Counted from the first letter of the stretch, positions 33,031-45,844 are shown. The stretch is DNA of 64,000 nt from Flammulina velutipes (GCA_011800155.1 CM022376.1:1364001-1428000), one strand, 5' to 3'. The notes: generated by a model not told the origin, from the sequence alone. Numbers and translations are program-made.

Positions 33031-35842
33031 GTCTTAGAGCACTAGATAGATACCAGGGTATCTGGACGCAGACCTCTTAGCGTGGTTGAAGATTGACGGA
33101 CCGGTTGGAGCTTTATTAAGTCTGCTAGGACCCGTGTTTATCCCGGTTGAGGTCTGAATCAAAACACCGACAAATTGGTTCCCAAGCTGGCAGAAGGTCT
33201 GCCGATAAATGCAGACAAAGGTTGATTTCGGACGTCAATGTTGGTTTCAAACCCCCGACAGAACAATCAGTTGCAAGTAGGTTGGAATTCATAATTTGAG
33301 AATGCAGACATTCACATTGTCCGTGGCGCGCATTTTGCACACGATTGTATAGCGCCAAACAAAGTTGCTAGTTACTATATATACATCCTCTACTAAGATA
33401 TACTTCGACATTGCTCTCTCTACCTCCCTTTCATTTCCTATGGACGACCGAAAAGTTATTTCTATCTTCAGTGATCAAGAACTTGAAAACAGTCCTAATA
33501 CTACGTTCAACGCGACAGAATGGAGAAATCAAGGCCGCCTTTTTCGTGATGTACCCGCTCATGTTCAGCTCGAATATGAAAGATTGCTTGTGCTGCCAAT
33601 TTCTGTTTACAAGCTGCTACCATCTACTGACATATCACCCATTGCTCTAACACTCATGGACAACCTGCCCGTGTGGGATGAGTCTCTCGACTAAATCGAC
33701 GACACCGCAAACCTCACATTCTCTTCGACCAAACTCATCTTCCATCCTTCCGATAATGACCTCTCCTCCATTCACCTACTCCCAATAAATTCCATTCATC
33801 GTCTACGGGGAACACTCGGTCAGGCTTGGCTTAATGGTATGGAGTCAGTATGTGATACACGCACCGGTGAAGCGTACTGGCCCTTTTGGATGTTGACAGT
33901 GGTCTACCGTTTGCGTGCCGCTTGTAGAGCCAAAGCAACATGGTTGGCATCCCTTCACTGGCTCGACAATATACAAGTCTCCCCAGCCACATCAATGGAG
34001 AATTTCAAGCTCTGCTTGGAAGTGCGAGATTTGATATCCCAAATATCGGGATGGGAGGGTTATGTTGTCGCACACGGCCTAGACGATATATTCCTAGAGC
34101 ATGTTGCTGACGTGCTGGGAGACAACATGCTCCGAAGTGGGATCCTCAATGTGTTGGTTGATATGGTATCCGACGTACTCGACGAACATGATGGCACCCA
34201 GCGCGAGATGCTCGTAATCGGGACAACCTTCGCAGACCATATTTCTGATGGCGCCTATGGGGATATATCAGATAGTGGCGCAAAGCTGCTTCAGAAATAT
34301 GTCACCCTATTCCAACCAGGATCCCCTCATCGTTACCTCTGTTTCGCATATCATGTTCCCCCACTCCACTTCGCTGCAGGCCTCATTGATTTCCTCACAG
34401 GAAGAGTCAGACTAGGGGACCCACTCAAGTTGCCCCGTCCCAAGCGGCTCTTCAGAAACATGCATGACTGGCTGAGCAAAAGCTTTCCGGGGATGGTTGT
34501 TCAAATAACGGATGACTTACCATGTGCTGTTCAGCGCGATAGCTTCAATTGCCCTATCATTGCTTCCAACACCGTGGGGCATACAGCAGTGGGATGTGAT
34601 TTATGGGTTGAGGAAAAGGCAATTGATTTCCGGTTGCAGGCCTTTTGCTGGATCGTAGAGAACATTCTTGTATCACAAACAGTGAGTTGAATTCAAGAGC
34701 ATGGAGGACTGACTAACCAAGGTTTATAGCAATCCACGGTCGATACATATATCCTTGATCCAATGGAAAGTGATAGGAATGTTCGGAATGTCGCGCCATT
34801 TACCACTGCTGCATCCCCGGTTGCACTTGCGCTCTCTGCAGCCGAATCATCCACATCAGGAATAGAGGGCGAGTCGGAGGCAATGAAGATAGACACTGCG
34901 GGACGACATGCAAAGTCAATAAAGCGGGTTCGTGAAACCTCAGATTTAGACGGGGGGGAAAGACAAAAGAAACGCACCAAACCCGATCATGCACCTCTTC
35001 ATTCTCTCTTTCAATCCATGAAAGCTTCTACCCCCTCCAACCGCCTTGTGCTGAAAGCCGATAACGGATGTTCACCCATAGCCAAGTCACCACCTGTCCC
35101 GCGGATATTTTCAGCCAAGGACAATCAACGTGTCATCGAAATCAAAGAAGAGGAGGCCAAACGAGCAATGAGGGATAGAGTCGGGAAGTCTACACTGACG
35201 ACAAGGATCAACCACCGACTGGTCAAGGAAGAACTCTTCAAAGGCTCTGTTGTCAAATTCAACAAATTCCTGGGAGCGTGTCGGACCGCTGATCCGGATG
35301 TTGAACTAGACTTCATCAATCCTTTCATTGCCATCTGTTCACACTGTCGACAGAGTGTTGCCTTGAAAGATGTCTACCAGCCAGGACGTTTTATTGAGCA
35401 TCGCCACAAGCTCCAATGCAAACCATTTAAACCCTCGCCTCTGCCTGATTCAACAATCCGAACTCTGGAATCCTGCGGTATCATCGTATCGAACGTACCG
35501 CCTCAGCAAATAGCTCCTCCTCTGTCTACACTAGTTGCACCTTGTCGTGGATTGACTGCAATACTCGATATGTGAATTCAAGATCTGCTAGATACAACGG
35601 GTGCTACAGGAGGCGGTTCCAAGCATATCAACCACTATGCTGCTCAATTGGGTGAACCTCGTATTGGATTACTCAACTCACACCTCCAGCATCAAGCCTA
35701 TCTCGACCAAGCACTAGACCGATCTTGGCGCTACGATATGTCCCCAACAATTATGGCTGTCTTTTCTATGAAATGCCTCGTAACGGTTCTGTTGAAGACT
35801 GGTCATTCCGGGAACAAGCCTATCTTCTGTGATAGCTGTCGT

Positions 35843-36560
35843 TAGGCCTTTAAGGTCCGGTCCTATGGACTGCCAAACAACTGCCAACTGGACCGGACTG
35901 GACTGCAAAAAGACCGCCAAGAGAAAAAGACCGGTCGGAAAAAAGACTGGTTCCAGTTGGCAGTCCTGAGGTTGAATGAGAATATTTAGGACTGCCAAAA
36001 GACCGGTGCGACCAGTCGTGGACTGGTCCATAGTAAAACGGACTACCAAAGGGTGTTCAGACATATTTTAGCTAGTTTAGAGTACAAAAACATATATTTC
36101 AGCACATATATCAAGTTAAGTTGAATAATTACAATGTGTACCCTCTTAAACGAACACTTAAGTACATAATAGTGAGTTGAAATTTTGACGATGACATAGT
36201 ATATTGCATAAAGTTTCTATATATAATAAGACACTGTGGTCTAGTGGTTAGAACACCTCAATTTCAACGATATTTGGTGAGGTCTTGAGTCCCAATCCTT
36301 ACTTGATGCACATTTTTGTGCACGCGACTCGACCTTGGGATGCGCTGTGCAACAGTTGGACCAGTTGGACTGCAGTCCGGACCGGCCCCCGGTTCAACCG
36401 GTCGGACTGGAAAGACCGGACTGCAGTCGCGACGGTCTAATCAAAAGACCGGTCCCGGTTGATGGTCCTTCCAAAAAGAAGAAAACGAAGGACCACCCCG
36501 GTTGGCGGTCCTTGAAAAAAAATGAAAAAGACCGGACCAAGACCGGACCTTAAAGGCCTA
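35843..36560. mobile_element. hAT-like MITE, TAGGCCTTTAAGGTCCGG family, copy G1 (718 bp)
   Basis: Perfect 8-bp duplication GCTGTCGT (35835-35842, 36561-36568). TIRs TAGGCCTTTAAGGTCCGG and CCGGACCTTAAAGGCCTA. Interior rich in GGACTG/CCAGTT and GACCGG motifs, with a tRNA-like segment. It interrupts the codons of FCDSCRDV in the Ulp1-transposase gene. Confidence 0.92.
36232..36310 (+). ncRNA. tRNA-like segment in MITE G1
   Basis: TGGTCTAGTGGTTAGAAC matches box A well and GAGTCCCAATCC is a mutated box B. The segment between can form an anticodon-like stem (CACCTCA with TGAGGT). Likely tRNA-derived. Confidence 0.5.
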
Positions 36561-37529
36561 GCTGTCGTGATGTCTATAATTCGAAAGCCTTTCGATCAGC
36601 ATTAGGCAAAAAGTGCCAAACGGATCTCAAGAACATCAAGTACACACCATTACGCCACACCAATCCAACTCAAGGAAAGCTATTTGTTTCTTATAAAGGA
36701 CTGCAGGATCTACTTACGGAGGTGCTTTATTCATTTTTTTTAACATTGATATTAGACTCACCATATTTTCTAGACCAATGAACGGACCCCACTCCAACGT
36801 TTTGCATGGCACGTCGCCAATGGCAACTTTGATGATGCACAGGTTTTCCTCGGTATTGTCGAAACAATGGTTCTTGCTATGGAACGCGACCTGAGAGGAG
36901 TCGGAATGCAAAACTTCAAGTACCCACCCCACTTTCGGGAATGGTTAGAGCTGGTGCATACCATGAGCCCGCGCGTGTATCGGAATATGGGGCAGCAAAT
37001 CCGAACAGAAACTGCACGTTCAATCAAGTCAGTATTCTATCTGTAAGATGATGTCGCATCTGACGTATTCTAGGCATAATATATCAGATCGTCCCCGCTA
37101 TGTCCTCGGAATCCAACCCGAAACGTACGGCTATGCACGGAAATACTGCGAGGACTATCACTATGCGCCAACAATGCCACTCTGTCTTGCGGTTGATGAC
37201 ACCAAACTTTTTGCGACACTTCAACCACTGTACGATGGTACCAAGAAAACTTGGTTCTTGATTGGAGTTCCTGGAGAAAACCAAATCGAAATACCGGATA
37301 TTGAACAACTGGAGCATGTCCTACAGCAGAACCATGAACCAGCCGCAAAACTTCGACTTTGGACACTGCAAATTCCACTTCCAGGCATTCCCCCACTTGG
37401 CCTTGCGATGGTTCCTATCATTTCCAAAATACGAGCTGATGAACTAGCCGACTACCAGATCAAGCTAGCACGAGGTCTTGTGGCCCACAACTACCATCAG
37501 GAAAAGCCTACTAGCCTAAAAGTATCTTG

Positions 37530-38885
37530 AAGCAAATGCAATAAAACAATATCCTACAAGCTAAGAAGGAACTCAGAGACATCTCAAGATCTCTTCAAGG
37601 AGTCAACATCAAACCTACCCTCTAAAAGACTTCTAAAGCTGTCTAAGAATATTCACACAGACTATGTAGCTTAGAGTAGCTTTGAGAGTCTTGTAAAGTA
37701 TCGTAAAAATACGGAATGTCTCTAAACATCTCAAAAAGCCTCGAGATGTTAGACATTGAGTGACTTGCTTTGATCAGCTTTAGGATGCTTTATTGAACTC
37801 TTGAAATAATGAAAATATATCCATAATTCCAAGCTAGCTATTTCTCATAGATATAAGTGTTAAAGACTTCTTAAAATCTGAGTAAAACATGTATTTTGCC
37901 TATAACTTGTAGTGCGTCCCTGCGATTCCCATGATTATGTAAGCGTTTTGTAGCCCTAATTGTACGCTTTCTGACAGTATACAATACTTCTACCTTCCAG
38001 TCAAGTATAGTAGTGCTATTACTTGAACACAAGAAACAGAGATTTGATTGAATGGCTTATGGCCGGAGCTGCACCCCTTATTTTCCCACGGTTATAGGCT
38101 CGTCTTGTAGCCCTAATTAAACGCTTTGCAACCATATATAGGTCTACTATCTTTCATGCAAGTCCCAGAGAGTTATTGAGTGAACAGTGAGAAATCAAGA
38201 ATCAAGAATTGATCAAGTCCAACAGGCAGGCAATTAAACTCCGGACCTCCGGACCCAAACCCTCTGCCCTGGTCATGTGACTTCATGTTGGTATTTAAAC
38301 CAGAGCTGAGCTCTGATCCCATCATTCCTCTCTTGACCTTCTTCCTTCATGTTCCCTCTTTAAATCTTCAAGTCTTGAATGTTCTCTTGGTATGTGGACT
38401 TGTTTCTTCTTTTCTTATGCTTGCTAATCATTGTCTCTTGTTCAAGGGTGCTCTCTTTTGACTGTGTTCAATGTTCTGGTATGTTTCTTACTCTTTGACT
38501 TGCATTCTTGACTAATCTGCTCTTTCTTTTAGATATTTCTTTTATCCATAGTTAATTTGATACTTTATATAATGTATTATACTTGTCTGTTGATAGTCTG
38601 ATAAATAAACTGGATTTTCAAAGTCAATTTCTCTGTCTAAATTATGAATCTCTGAAAAGCTATTCCAAGTATATTTAAAGCTATCTAAAGCTACTTGAAG
38701 TAAAGTTAAAGCTATCTGAAGCATAGTAAAGGCTTGTTAAAGCTACTCTAAGTGCACTCAAAGCTATCATAGACATCTTCAAAGCATCTCTAAGCAAATG
38801 ACAATCTGAACCTTGTCTTTAACAGCCTCGATGTCTTTCGCTGCTTCATAGCTTATAACTGCTCATGTTGACTATAAGTTTCTAT
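37530..38885. mobile_element. 1.4-kb non-autonomous repeat, copy L2
   Basis: The core 37900-38490 is the reverse complement of L1 and L3 cores. It lies between HNYHQEKP and LQAGRSFPDDRF of the transposase-like gene. The edges are fuzzy; TATCTT(G/C)AAGC occurs at both sides and may be the target duplication. No coding content. Confidence 0.6.
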
Positions 38886-40441
38886 AACTATCTTCAAGCT
38901 GGACGGTCATTTCCTGATGACCGTTTTATCAGCAATGCCTCAGATGGTGCCGCTGTCGAGCGCACATGCCAACGTCTTCTAGCAGGAGCAGGCGCTACAC
39001 AAACCTGCATCATACGCTCTGCTGTTGACGGATACCCAAATCTCGAAGTCCCAATCCACAATCTGGACGGAAACATCTTTGTCAACATTCAAGATGCGTG
39101 CCATGGAAGGAAAACTGGTCGTAATAATATCTTCACCGGGGCACGGGGATTGATCCTGGGAAACTATGTGGTCTACTATGCGCAACTTCACGCCATAGCT
39201 ATGGAGCCTGACACTCCTCTCTACGAGCGCGATGTCATCTGTAGCGACAAGCAGGATGATAACGCGGCATCACGCACATTTTCTGCAGCTACACTGAAAG
39301 TCGCCATTCTTGACCCGGAGCACAACATGGGTCTTTGTGTCTTACTCTTCAGCATCGGAGAGCTTGTTGACGCCTATGAGAGCCGGACTCTTACACACCT
39401 CAACCGCTGCAAGATTGCCATGCGGTCACTTCTTTTTTTCCAGACATGGAAACTCTTCTTACGGAAGCAGGGATATGCTGAGCATCGTCATTACATCTCG
39501 CGAGGCCGATGATATTTTTCGCACACTGAGTAATGGTCTTCTTGGCCTTATTCTGATTCACCGGGATCATCTATCATCGTCTGTACCACTTCTGCCCTGG
39601 AAGCATGCCTCTATGGCAAACGAGCACATGTTCTCTGCTCTGCGAGACTCCCCCAAGGACCTCACCGTCGTTGAGGCTATCGTCGCTTCCCCGCATCTCC
39701 GAGCTACAATGCTTGCTTCCAGTCGGGCTCGATTTGCCAAAGGAGGCTTCAAGGCAGTGGCGAGTGGGTATCAACATCACGATCTCCCGGACGATGGCTC
39801 TATTGACTTTAGCCTGATGAAACAATTTCCTTCGGACTCTCAGCTTACAGCGACCTATGCTATCGCAGTTGATGAGAATGAGGCTCTCTGGGCACTTCTT
39901 GGGGCGCACTTGGAGGTTCTTAATAATGCACCAGATGTTCCACTCAAGCCATCGCCTGTCAATACCTCTGATCCAGGACACAACAGTGACGGAAGCACTG
40001 TAATCTGCAAAATGGGTATCCACGATGATTTACAAGATGCAATTGATGCAATAATAACTGCGACAAATCTGACGATGAAGCAAGATAAAGAGTTTGATGC
40101 CTGCGTCGCAGCGGCAGCAGCTCTGGTAATTGACAACTTAGTAGCAATGTAAGCTTCGCTTATAACTTATCATCTTCCAATCTCTAACCTTTTACAGCGA
40201 CAATCTCCCTATCATCGAAGATCCTGATTCCCTAGCCCAGTGCCGGGCAGATATTGCTTTCGTAATTAAGGCCAATCCTTCAGCTATCACTTCTCTTCTT
40301 GGTGGACTCCAGAGTAGCTTTGGTGTGGCGGATCCTCCAAATGATATTCCACTTACCGATGTCAGTGCTTCCGAATTGGAACCATTGGTAGGAATCCGTG
40401 CCTTGCATCAGACAACACAGGCAGAAACTGGTGTCCGCAAT

Positions 40442-41149
40442 TAGGCCTTTAAGGTCCGGTCCTATGGACTGCCAAACGACTGCCAACTGGACCGGACCGG
40501 ACCGCAAAAAGACCGCCAAGAGAAAAAGACCGGTTGGAAAAAAGACTGGTCCCAGTTGGCAGTCCTGAGGTCAGATGAGAATATTTAGGACTGCCAAAAG
40601 ACCAGTACGACCAGTCGTGGACCGGTCTATAGTAAAACGGACTACCAAAGGGTGTTCAGACATATTTTAGCTAGTTTAGAGTACAAAAACATATATTTCA
40701 GCTCATATATCAAGTTGAATTGAATAATCACAATAATTACCCTCTCAAATGAACACTTGAATACATAATTATGAGTTGAAATTTTGACGATGACATAGTA
40801 TATTGCATAAAGTTACTGTGTATAATAAGACACTGTGGTCTAGTGGTTAGAACACCTCAATTTCACCTGTAATAGGTGAGGTCTTGAGTTCAATCCTTAC
40901 TAGATGCATATTTTTGTGCACGCGACTCGACCTTGGGATGCGCTGTGCAACAGTTGGGCCAGTTGGACTGCAGTCCGGACTGGCCCCCGGTTCAACCGGT
41001 CAGACTGGAAAGACCGGACTGCAGTATAATTAAAAGACCGGTCCCGGTTGATGGTCCTTCCAAAAAGAAGAAAACGAAGGACTGCCCCAGTTGGCGGTCC
41101 TTGAAAAAAAATGAAAAAGACCGGACCGAGACCGGATCTTAAAGCCCTA
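40442..41149. mobile_element. hAT-like MITE, TAGGCCTTTAAGGTCCGG family, copy G2 (708 bp)
   Basis: Perfect 8-bp duplication TCCGCAAT (40434-40441, 41150-41157). Same ends and interior as G1. It interrupts the 3' coding end of the same gene that G1 interrupts. Confidence 0.92.
40831..40909 (+). ncRNA. tRNA-like segment in MITE G2
   Basis: TGGTCTAGTGGTTAGAAC (box A) and GAGTTCAATCC (box B) are better preserved than in G1. The middle CACCTGTAATAGGTG forms a clear stem. Acceptor pairing is absent, so this is a relic. Confidence 0.55.
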
Positions 41150-41223
41150 TCCGCAATTACAAGCCAAACACGAAACCGATCCCAGAGACGGGGAGAACAA
41201 AAGTTGTGTCTCTGGTCTCTCTC

Positions 41224-41825
41224 TAGGGTTTAAAGGTCAGGTTAAGTCAGGTTAATGACCTACTTTTTGGATTAACCTGACCTTAACCAGTCATTCAATA
41301 TCATGAAAGTTGATTAACCATTAACTGTGACCAGTTAATAAGTATAACCAGTCACTCGAGACTCAGTTATAACTGGCTATAATCAGTTAAAACTTAATGC
41401 AGTTATAACCAGTTATTAACAGGTTATGACTAGTTAATATAATATCAACCTGATAATTTAGAGCTACACCAAGGTTAATAGATCTATTGATTTATCTTTT
41501 TCATTGTCAAGTCTATGTTTTCTGGTCTTTCTCTTCATAATACTAGTATATCAGACTTTATCAATCATATATATAATATATATGTAAGAAATCTTTGTGT
41601 TATAGCTCTTTTTCTCTTCATATATTGAGAGTATCAAGAGTATTGGTTATAACCAGTTAAGACCAGTCATTGACAGTCACATCAAATTTCTCTAAATGCT
41701 TTAACTATTAACCTTAACCAGTCATTCACAGTGACCAGTCGCTCAGGGTCCGGTTAATGTTTGCAGTCAGGTCAGGTTAAGTCGCTCTAAAATAACCAGT
41801 TAAGTGACTTAACCTTTAAACCCTA
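41224..41825. mobile_element. hAT-like MITE family A, copy A3 (602 bp), no target duplication
   Basis: TIRs and interior match A1, A2 and A4. The flanks differ (TCTCTCTC left, ATGTCGAA right). The left flank is the transposase gene and the right flank is an unrelated fragment, so this marks a rearrangement breakpoint. Confidence 0.85.
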
Positions 41826-42322
41826 ATGTCGAAGGAGTCATCTGTGACGCTCTGGGAGCCCTCGGTTGCCTCCTGGCAAGCCTCTGTTGTGCAATACCAC
41901 AGTGGGAAGTACTCCCGTTGTTTGAGGTGCTGACATGCGTAGGCGGGGATGTGTGTGCGAATGCTCCCCATGTCGGTGTCCTTCTCGAACGGGTGCAGGA
42001 CAGCCTGTTTCTTCTCCTTGTCCTTCAGGTCGTCATCCTGCTTCTTCTGTGCCTCCTCTCTCTGGAGACGAGCTGCCTCAGCTCTCTGCTCCCTCCTTTG
42101 TTTCTCCAGAGCTTGGTCTGCCAACTTCTGCTACTCGTACAGCACACAGCGCTCTCTGTTCTCTGCTGACCATTTGTCTTTTAGGCGCTGAACGGCCTGT
42201 TCTTCAGTGGTAACATTGGCTAGAGCTGCATCGGCGATGAGGTAGGCTCGGGCACGTTCATGCCTCTGTCGTGCAAAATCCGGGCACCTCTCGAGGCTGG
42301 GGTCATATTTGATGCGGTCCAT
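41826..42322 (-). pseudogene. Truncated coiled-coil ORF, probably retroelement Gag-like
   Basis: The frame starts MDRIKYDPSLERCPDFARQR and is broken by a TAG at 42128-42130. It continues QKLADQALEKQRREQRAEAA with a charged coiled coil, then HPFEKDTDMGSIRTHIPAYA and REYFPLWYCTTEACQEA. The 3' end is cut by MITE A3. I believe related proteins accompany agaricomycete retroelements, but I cannot name the family. Confidence 0.4.
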
Positions 42323-44129
42323 GAGAAAATTATGCGAGATAATAGAGAAACAAGAGTATTATTGAGAGAAGTATAGAGTAAAAGCGAGCAGCCGTAGCAC
42401 ACTTGAAGTCAAGACGGATGTGTCCACAGTGTCGAGGTGATGGCGGTAACAGAACAAGAGTTTCGGTCCGCATCACCCGTCTGTCCGAAGACCTCAAGTT
42501 GCCTTACACTTGTTCCTCCTGCACGGCAACCCAACAACCTTTCCTCCTCAAGTACACTCACTGGTTCGCATATTTACATCTTTAGGACTGTTCTAATAGT
42601 CATTTGACATCATATAGATGATATCTTGGGGCCCAGGTCATAGGTAGACCTCGAAGATACACCCCTTTGGTACATGGTGAGGACATGATCTTTGTACTAA
42701 TTCTCAAATGTCCATGTTCTATATTGAAGGGTGTTCAACCTGGGACATATTCTGGGAGGCTAAAAACACATTGTATGATGTTAAAATCAATAGTCCACCA
42801 CTCAGATGTGTGATGGTTGGGGTAGTTCTTGGTGTAGAAGGAGGGGATATAAATTATTGTATCATTTCTATTCGCATTTTGACACACTGGGGACACCTCT
42901 GGGATGTTAATACATCATATATAATAATAATAGAACACATTGGGACGACCCAGAGGTCAGGAGATGTTGATGGTATATGTGCTTTGGTGGGGGACATTAT
43001 TTGGGGTATATCCAAGGTTTTGACCGCATTTTTCACACTCCAGACTTCATCTAACTCATGATTAGAGCATTATATACATATATCTTCGAATATAAGGTGT
43101 CCCCAGGTCATGGCAAGTTGATAGTGTGGCCCAAACCTATGTGGTCCGGGTTTTTGGCATTTTGATCATATCCAAGGGTTCTGTTGACCTGAGGACCTAA
43201 CTGAGTGACATATACAATGCGCCAAAGGTGTCTAGACGACCTACAAGTGGTTTCAGGTCACCCCCAAGCGAGGGCAAAGTGCTGCTCCCTTTTTAGTGCT
43301 TTTTGATGGATTTTCAATAATGTTCTGCTTGTTTCTTAGCCAAATCTTCGTGTTTTTACATGGTTCTTTGTGCTGCATACATTCATTTTTCAAGGGGAAG
43401 ACATCTAGAGTAACCCCAGGTCGATCTGAGATATGTGCTCCTCGATTAAAAATGCGCCACACATTGTTTTATTGTTGGTTTCAGTAGCTGCCACATCCCC
43501 ATTCATGTTTCTGATAGTTAGAAAGAATTTTATTTTTCAACCTACAATCATCCCTCCCATACCCTCTGCATACCCTGGCAATAGCCCAGTATTTATTCTG
43601 GTGCTACAATTGTACCCTGTCCCCAATCCCCCATCTCTCATCCCTCATCCCCTCCCTCATCAATCCCATCAGTTCTCATCAATCCATAGGTCCAGATTTT
43701 CCTGGTGCCACAATTACTATCCTCATCCCCCCGGACAATCAATGACATCAGTACTCATCAATCTCTAGGTCTGGATTTATGTGTGGCCACATTTCCCCAT
43801 CTCCTGCTCCCCCTCCCCCTCCCCATCAATCCCTACATACTTCCATCAATTCCTATCTATATTTGGGACCCATCCCGCCCCATCTCAGCCCGCCCCAATA
43901 TACCCTGGCCAGCTAGAGACATCGACAATGTCGAAGTGTCCAGGTTCGTTGGTGGGCACAAACCAAAGGATGTAGTCAGCAGAGATCAGATAGATGGCGA
44001 ATGAGTGCGAGGTGAGGAGTACGTGTATTGAATGGCTGAGGGTGAAACATGGGATTGTCTTTGCCAAAATGATAGTCCTCCAGCATGTTGATACATCGTT
44101 CACCGAACAGCGGGTTAGGGATGTAGTCC
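42323..44129. other. Long stretch with no supported gene
   Basis: 42600-43300 repeats short CCCAGGTCA/GGGGACA-like motifs and may be a decayed MITE. 43540-43860 is strongly pyrimidine-biased (CCCTCATCC, CCCATCAATC) with two imperfect direct copies of a CATCAATC..TAGGTC..GGTGCCACA block. Near 43960-44130 the minus strand reads DYIPNPLFGERCINMLEDYH, a short uncharacterised frame. Confidence 0.4.
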
Positions 44130-44855
44130 ATGTTGGGAGACATTAAGAATGCACCCTGTTCAGGAAAGTGTCTACCGACTTTGCCGTTGTATGATTTTAG
44201 TACTGAACCAATATTAGAATTGTCTGTAGAAAGTTATTGTGGTGACCAAAGTCACGCTAAACCTCTCGACAAGTTTGATTTACTCAATGCACCTCTCATC
44301 GGCACAAAGGACATCTTCGATACATTTATCAACAGAAACCAGTCAGACAAGGATGCTATTCCTTTCTGGACTGGGCAACTTGTGTCGCGGGGTACAAAAC
44401 CTACCAGGCCGTCCGAAGCTTTAGCGCAGATGGCCTTGGACTTCCTTAGCGCACCAGCTACTGGTACCGATGTTGAGTGCTTATTCTCTCACGGTGGCCT
44501 TATCGTATCGAAACATCACTATAACTTGTTGGCAAACTCCATTCGTGAGCAAGTTGTCTTAAGCCACTGGATGCAGGTCAATGGTCTTGTTCCTGAGGTC
44601 GTGTTGATCAAACTCCTCAATGAGAAGCACCATCGGACGGCTATTGAGGATTCTGATTCTGATGACTCAGATATGGAAGTCGACATCAATATTGAGGGTG
44701 ATAATGAGAAGGATAGCCAGAAGGTCGTGCAGAAGAAGAGAAGGGAGAAGGAGAAAGCAGTAGACTTGTCAGATGACTCGTCGGATGATGCAAAGATGAA
44801 TGGGAACACTGATATAGAAATTAGCTCGGACAATGACTCAAGCGACAGGGAGTAG
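44130..44855 (+). pseudogene. hAT transposase C-terminal fragment
   Basis: Encodes PSEALAQMALDFLSAPATGT and VECLFSHGGLIVSKHHYNLL, the dimerisation region of hAT transposases. A long acidic tail with alternating Asp/Ser and a basic KKRREKEK run follows. The catalytic part upstream is missing. Confidence 0.75.
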
Positions 44856-45844
44856 AATATTATATTGACTTACTACTTACTATAACTTTGCTTTTACTTG
44901 TACATATTAGATCTGCACTATTTGAACTATTCTACTTATCATTCGACTATTTATTTACCTATTTGTATTTGAGGTATTCGAGTACCTCGAATGTCACTAT
45001 TTGTTGTACATAGAATACCTGTTCGAGTGCCGAATATCTGATGAAACTCAAGACTCCAGCATGGTAATCATTATAATATATATCCATGGCTGGATGTCAT
45101 TCCTGAGCTGGCATGCTCTGATAAAAGGGCATACACTTCTGCAGATTTGTGACTAGTTGGAGGTTACTTCCACTCTCGCGCTTATGTACTTGAGTTCTCT
45201 GGAAATTGGTTCTTTGTGGTACAGTTTGTCTACCTTCAGTTTCCCAGCCACTGAAGATGTGACCACTTTTACACACCTCAGTGAACATTTACACAAAGAA
45301 TATTTAGTGAAAATGGATAGCAAATACACCATTCAAAGGCTTCACAGTTGTTGTTGTATTCAACTTTGGATCTCATGTCCTCTCCTTCAATAGCAAGAAT
45401 AGCAATGTACAGATCAGTATCTCTATATAATTCATTGAAGGTAGTATACATATACAGTTTCTTTCTTCTAGTTTTCCTGGTCTATTGAGATCTCACAATA
45501 GATTACATCGACATCATCTCCAATCTGTATGAATCTTCTTGCACAACATTTTCCATCTTAGCCTCTCAAAGAGCAGAAAGAGGCATCAGTACAAGCTTTC
45601 CTGGCTTAGTCTTATTCCTCCTTGGATCAAGAGGAATCTCAAGTGTTGTGTCTCACTTTACGGTGCTATTACCAAAGATCATGAAGTCTTCGACTTCCTG
45701 AGAGTCTATTCAGCTGTGGAGGTCCTCGCACTGGCTGGTAACTTTATGTAATGTTTGCTCAACCCTTAAATCTTACAATATCAACAGGTTTGAATCCTAG
45801 TATACTTCTGCGAGATGTGGTTATTTATCCCTCACAGATAGCCC
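44856..45844. other. No confident gene
   Basis: Short frames only, with leucine-rich pieces near 45540-45750 (SFPGLVLFLL, FLRVYSAVEVLALAG) that could be a degraded LRR or F-box gene. No transposon ends recognised. Confidence 0.25.

Larger units (their letters stand above)
31045..33125 (+). repeat. Giant gypsy LTR, copy 3 (isolated, inverted, MITE-interrupted)
   Basis: Matches 23300-24688 in reverse orientation with more divergence than copy 1. The 81-residue frame is at 31741-31986 (plus), still open with about eleven changes. No adjoining gag or pol is present. It ends abruptly after AAGTCTGC at 33125, so it is a truncated or solo LTR. Confidence 0.75.
33440..41223 (+). pseudogene. Ulp1-type (C48) protease fused to zinc-binding and DDE-like transposase regions
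   Basis: A long plus-strand gene starting MDDRKVISIF. The first part has an in-frame TAA (33692-33694). A cysteine-protease domain follows: His in VPPLHFAAGLID, Asp in RLGDPLKLP, Gln in AVQRDSF, Cys in FNCPIIASNTVGHTAVG. A 48-nt intron (34682-34729) keeps the frame into an MESDRNVRNV segment. A Cys/His cluster follows (ICSHCRQSV, HRHKLQC; later FCDSCRDVYN). The transposase-like region has LCLAVDDTKLFA, FISNASDGAAVERTCQRLL and SMANEHMFSALRD, candidate D, D and E residues. It is broken by stops (35573), a 2-bp frameshift near 39495, two MITEs and one 1.4-kb repeat, and the 3' end is cut by a third MITE. The transposase family is not identified. Confidence 0.65.

Noticed and set aside
36232..36310. 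A functional tRNA gene
   Set aside because: Boxes A and B are present, but the acceptor stem does not pair and the element is a transposon; called tRNA-like only.
43540..43860. Minisatellite or telomere-like sequence
   Set aside because: It is pyrimidine-rich with two imperfect copies of one block but has no consistent short unit.
45097..45751. F-box/LRR host gene
   Set aside because: Only short leucine-rich pieces without a continuous frame or clear splice structure; too weak to call.
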